From Macrolepiota albuminosa (Eukaryota; Basidiomycota; Agaricomycetes; Agaricales; Agaricaceae): a stretch of 64,000 nt of DNA. The notes beneath the pieces were generated by a model. The model worked only from the letters and a program-made list of their open reading frames with translations, had not been told where the DNA came from and ran no database searches. The translations under genes were made by a program, and so were the position numbers. Positions 60,205-64,000 of this stretch are shown here, piece by piece (the first letter of the stretch is position 1; each line of letters starts with the position of its first letter). The DNA is taken from contig JAMWFC010000009.1 in NCBI GenBank assembly GCA_027475525.1, positions 806,001 through 870,000 on the forward strand. Reading direction: 5' to 3'.

Positions 60205-62270
60205 TCAGACTGCTTCTTTATTTTTACCTTTCCCTTTTGACAACCCAGCAAAACAAGATGGCTTAGAGGTAGCACCCTGATTTGTGGACAATCTATCAAT
60301 ACCAGACCAGGGAGAAGCAGTCTGACCAGCGATGCGAGATGTTCTGGAGCTGGTACTACGGTGACCAGATAGTATACCATCTACAAAACCAGAAAAAGAA
60401 ACATTTTTTGACCCTCCTGGAGTGCCAGATTCAGAACCTTCAAGACCACCAAGTTTCATCAAGGATGCCATGTGTCTGGTACCTGCACCACCAACCACAA
60501 CAAGATCAGGAGTGTGAAGAACCATGACAAACTTGATGTTAGTCGAAAGGAATTTAAAAATAAATAAATCAATAATCAATAATAATATCGTAATAAATGG
60601 TCAACATACACTGAAGAGGAACCTTCAAACCATCCAGCTGTGTAACTCATGGCAACAACAGACCCCTCAGGAACATCGAACGTGTTACCATTCTATGAGC
60701 ACCAACTAGCGATAGCATTGAAATCAGCAGCCAAAAATCAAAAGACAGGTCCAGTTTCCGAATGACTGTCATATACAGAAACTGTAAATAAATAAATAAA
60801 GAAGTTGACAAATAATGACACAGAAGACATACCTGTTAATTCATAATTTATTACTGCCTCTATAGAATTTTTGAACTTTGGAGTTAGTACAATAGGAGCA
60901 GATTTGACAGAAAACATTGAATCATCTGTAAGTATAGGAGGCTTCAAAAGAGCAGGCACTGAGTAGCCACCCACTACAAAATGATGTCAACACAAAGATA
61001 TGCTATACACAAGTTGAAAATTTACAGTTTTTGAAGGACACACTTCTTCCCTTTGCCTTTGGTTACAAAGGCCATCCCATAGCTTGAGTAAGGGATCAGA
61101 ATGCAAATTCAACGCATTTCTAACATTGGCCATAGAACGTAGGAATTCTTGCTGGAATGGCACAATCATCAATTGTTTCTGTTTATAGGGGGACAAGTAA
61201 CTGCTGACTTCTATGCCAGAATTGAAGAGATGAGAAGCAGACATGACACTGAATATGATGTTGATGCAAAAGGCATTACTTCCATGGTTTAAAGCAAGGC
61301 AACGAGATTTGGCAGTAAGATTATCAGGATGTATGTGAGCTGAATGCACGTATAAGCCATGTTTGACCTACAATAGGCCTCAAATCAAAGACCTATACAC
61401 GTGTGTAACGATGATGCACATGAACAAAACAATATAAGCACTTACTCTGTGTTTTCTTTAAACATCTTCGATGTCACAGCCGATATACGTGCAAATTGCA
61501 CTGATTTATCACTGATTTGTTTATCATATCCATACAATATGATATTGAATATGCAACTGTGCAAAAAATATATTAATAACTGGTAACAGACCAGTACATA
61601 TTGCGATGCAGATACTATAAACAGACATACAGAAGATAAAGAAGCATACTGAATAACTGGTAACAGACCAGTACATATTGCGATGCAGATACTATAAACA
61701 GACATACAGAAGATAAAGAAGCATACTGTATGTAGCAGAGAATATAGGATCCTGTACGTCTGGCTGCATAACCAGAGGATTAGTAACCATAACAGTCAGA
61801 TCAGTAGCACCGTCAAATCTAACCAAAAAAAAATATATCAGAATACAGAAATTAATCAAGCAAATAATAAGACGCTACTCTTCAATATCATAGTGTTTAC
61901 CAGCACCAACATTGACAGGATCATCATGTTTAGTAGCGACACCATTTACAGACATACTGGCATCTTCTATAATATGACAATTTTTGTTATCACCAGCACA
62001 CTCTTGCTTGTCAGCAGAGGCAGCAAACACTGATGATTTGTTATCAGAATTGAAGCATGCAATCAGCACACTGTCTGAGAAAACTAAGTCTGCTATATTA
62101 GCTTCATCATCAGGTAATTCCAATGACTCAAAGCTACTCCCGTCAACTCCATTGTCAGATGCGTCTTTATCAACAATAGGTTCACTAGTGGTGTAAAATT
62201 TGTTGTCCATTGAATGGGCAGGCAGTTTATAAATGCAAGATATACCGATACCACAAATAAAAATAAAAAT
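60205..62270 (-). CDS. unassigned multi-exon gene
   Basis: Exon-like blocks separated by short AT-rich introns: 62250-61875 (acidic, SFESLELPDDEANIADLVFS), 61818-61730 (FDGATDLTVMVTNPLVM), 61560-61440, 61360-61000 (HPDNLTAKSRCLALNHGSNA ... NALNLHSDPLLKLWDGLC), 60975-60830, 60780-60610 and 60545-60205 (Gly/Ser-rich tail ending SKGKGKNKEAV-stop). No family recognised. It lies upstream of the JmjC-like gene on the same strand and could be its 5' part if an intron starts near 60205. A 77-bp duplication lies at 61575-61728 in an intron-like region. Confidence 0.4.
61575..61728. repeat. 77-bp tandem duplication
   Basis: AATAACTGGTAACAG at 61575 and 61652. Confidence 0.97.
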
Positions 62271-62399
62271 AAAAATAAAAGACACAATGCATGAGCAGTA
62301 TTTACAATAAATTTAAAAATAAAATACTGACACTTCTGGCAAATCGTTGCTTTCTGCAAGAGATATAATGCTATTTCTGTTACAGTGGCTCAAAAAACT

Positions 62400-62553
62400 G
62401 TCCCAATGTTTCATACTTTTTGAAAGATGACATTGGCATGAAGGATGGGAAGTACTTAAAATCCTGATTAAATCACGTCCCAATGTTTCATACTTTTTGA
62501 AAGATGACATTGGCATGAAGGATGGGAAGTACTTAAAATCCTGATTAAATCAC
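62400..62553. repeat. 77-bp tandem duplication in T3 arm
   Basis: GTCCCAATGTTTCAT at 62400 and 62477. Confidence 0.97.
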
Positions 62554-62686
62554 ATAAAATACTATGGCATCGCAGCTACAAAATGAATCTAAGTTTATGT
62601 AATCATAATCAAAACTGATGGAGCAATAGCCATTTTAAAATATTCACTCATTGGGACAGTTTTTTGAGCATCTCTAATTTTAGTAT

Positions 62687-63782
62687 CTAGTACTTTGCAT
62701 GTCCTCCATTTGCCTTGATAACTGCTTGAATCCTTCTAGGCATGCTTTCTATTAGTCTTTGGCATACCTCTGGTGGTATTTCATCCCACTCCTTTGCAAC
62801 CCTCTTCCATAATTCATGCACACCATAAGGAGGTGTTTCATACTGCTTAAGTTGCTCTTTGAGGTACTCCCAGAGATGTTCAATAGGGTTGAGATCAGGA
62901 GATTGGGCTGGCCACCAAAGGACATTAAAGTTGTTGTCCTCAAACCACTTGTCAGCCCTCTTGGAGTTGTGTTTGGAGTCATTGTCCTGTTGAAAGTAGT
63001 AGGCACCCTCCTCCATCTCCAACTTCTCAAAGTTCTCCTTTCCTCCATCATCCAAAATTTCACAGTACTGCTCTGCATTCATGATCCCCACCACCTCCAC
63101 AAGCTTCTCTACCCCATTCCAACCCATACAGCCCCATACCATGAGATTATTTCCTCCTCCATGCTTCACAGTAGATGTAGTTGTTTAGTCTGAAATGTCT
63201 TCTCCTTGTAGCTTCCACACATACTGCTTCCCATCTGACCCAATCCTGTTAATCTTTGTCTCATCTGTCCACAACACCTTTCTTGTAGCTTCCACACATA
63301 CTGCTTCCCATCTGACCCAATCCTGTTAATCTTTGTCTCATCTGTCCACAACACCTTTTTTCAGTCCTCTATAGTCCAGTTCTGATGCTTCTGAGCCCAT
63401 TTAAGCTGTAGTTGTCAATGTTTAGCTTTGAGCATAGGAACTTTTCTCTTGGTAGCAGACCAATACCCCTCCTCCTTCAACACATTCCAGACAGTCTTGG
63501 AAGAGACAGGGTTGGAAATGATGTTGTTGATAAAATTAGTGGCCTGGACAGCTGTATCAAGTCTCCCAGTTGAGATTTGTCGAACAATAGCCTGTTTATC
63601 ACATGGAGTAAGCTTAGCAGGATGGCCTCCAGGATGGTTTTCCTTGTCCATCTCCAACTCTCTACCAATCCTCCCAGTAGTAGACTTCCCTAGACCAGTT
63701 TGAGCTCCAATCTGACCAGAGAATACCCTTGAGCAAGAAGAGAAGCAACAGTAGAGTGTTGTGCAGAAGGAATAGGTTTCAT
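62687..63782 (-). pseudogene. DD34E transposase of T3, broken
   Basis: 1096 nt, or 1019 without the 77-bp duplication, the same length as T1 and one base short of T2. The C-terminal half (63169-62687) is open and contains QQDNDSKHNSK and SPDLNPIEHLW. Shares with T1 the 1-nt loss near the N-terminus and the stops after KAKH (TGA for CGA) and in ED-stop-K (TGA for TGG); the SD-stop-TTT stop is TAA here and TGA in T1. Confidence 0.85.
63205..63358. repeat. 77-bp tandem duplication in T3 transposase
   Basis: CTTGTAGCTTCCAC at 63205 and 63282. Confidence 0.97.
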
Positions 63783-64000
63783 GATAGTGGTTGAAGGTCA
63801 AGATGTGGTTCAACCAGCTTGAACTACTCCCAAATATATCTAAACATGGTCACACAACTTTGTTTATATTCCCACATGCAACTTACTCTTTATTTCTGAG
63901 TAAAATAGGGATAAACCTGAAAAATTAGAGATGCTCAAAAAACTGTCCCAATGAGTGAATATTTCAAAATGGCTATTGCTCCATCAGTTTTGATCTTGAT

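Larger units (their letters stand above)
62383..64000 (-). mobile_element. Tc1-type DNA transposon T3 (runs off the window)
   Basis: Left end CAGTGGCTCAAAAAACTGTC preceded by TA (62381-62382). Same family as T1 at about 95% or more. The right arm begins near 63920 and is cut by the window end. Two 77-bp duplications (62400, 63205). Confidence 0.92.

Overview
The window looks like a repeat-rich, transposon-dense piece of a basidiomycete (Agaricomycetes) genome. The evidence is the gene content: a chromodomain Ty3/gypsy element, a Helitron with the fungal N-terminal zinc domain, a tyrosine-recombinase retroelement, a CYP gene with ten short (47-62 nt) introns, and a JmjC-like multi-exon gene. 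I lean towards the Cantharellales (Rhizoctonia/Ceratobasidium type), but that is inference. No rRNA, tRNA or CRISPR array was seen.

Layout. 1-12803: a GC-rich, fairly young Ty3/gypsy chromovirus (5' LTR cut by the window edge, gag, pol, 3' LTR). Between pol and the 3' LTR it carries an antisense, intron-containing accessory gene, and two solo-LTR-like insertions sit inside the element. 12804-14380: unassigned. 14381-16605: decayed P450 copy. 17685-24355: graveyard of solo LTRs (family D, family C) with a LINE remnant and unassigned coding-like DNA. 24360-29120: decayed tyrosine-recombinase retroelement (zinc-knuckle region, RT, RNase H, recombinase), split by a family D LTR and followed by a pair of direct repeats. 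29851-31533, 36287-38134 and 62383-end: three Tc1-type elements with ~220-bp terminal inverted repeats. 31565-33696: a P450 gene that reads as intact (523 codons plus stop in 11 exons). 38479-41295: solo LTR of the first gypsy family, itself carrying two nested solo LTRs. 41925-42850: remnant of a second gypsy pol. 44520-62350: AT-rich sequence with a dead Helitron, a JmjC-like pseudogene and an unassigned multi-exon gene, the last two on the minus strand.

Two processes shape almost every open frame. First, C-to-T/G-to-A transitions, mostly at CpG: the in-frame stops of gag-pol are TGA where CGA is expected, and old LTR copies differ from young ones mainly at CpG. Second, 24 tandem duplications with a period of exactly 77 bp, almost all in repeated elements. 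These look like un-collapsed k=77 contig overlaps from assembly. Reading across them as single copies puts pol (3052-7744) into one frame.

Most notable biology: a candidate -1 frameshift signal at the gag-pol overlap (GGAAAAC, 6-nt spacer, perfect 9-bp hairpin); two protease-like DSGAT domains in tandem in Pol; and a spliced antisense gene inside a retrotransposon.
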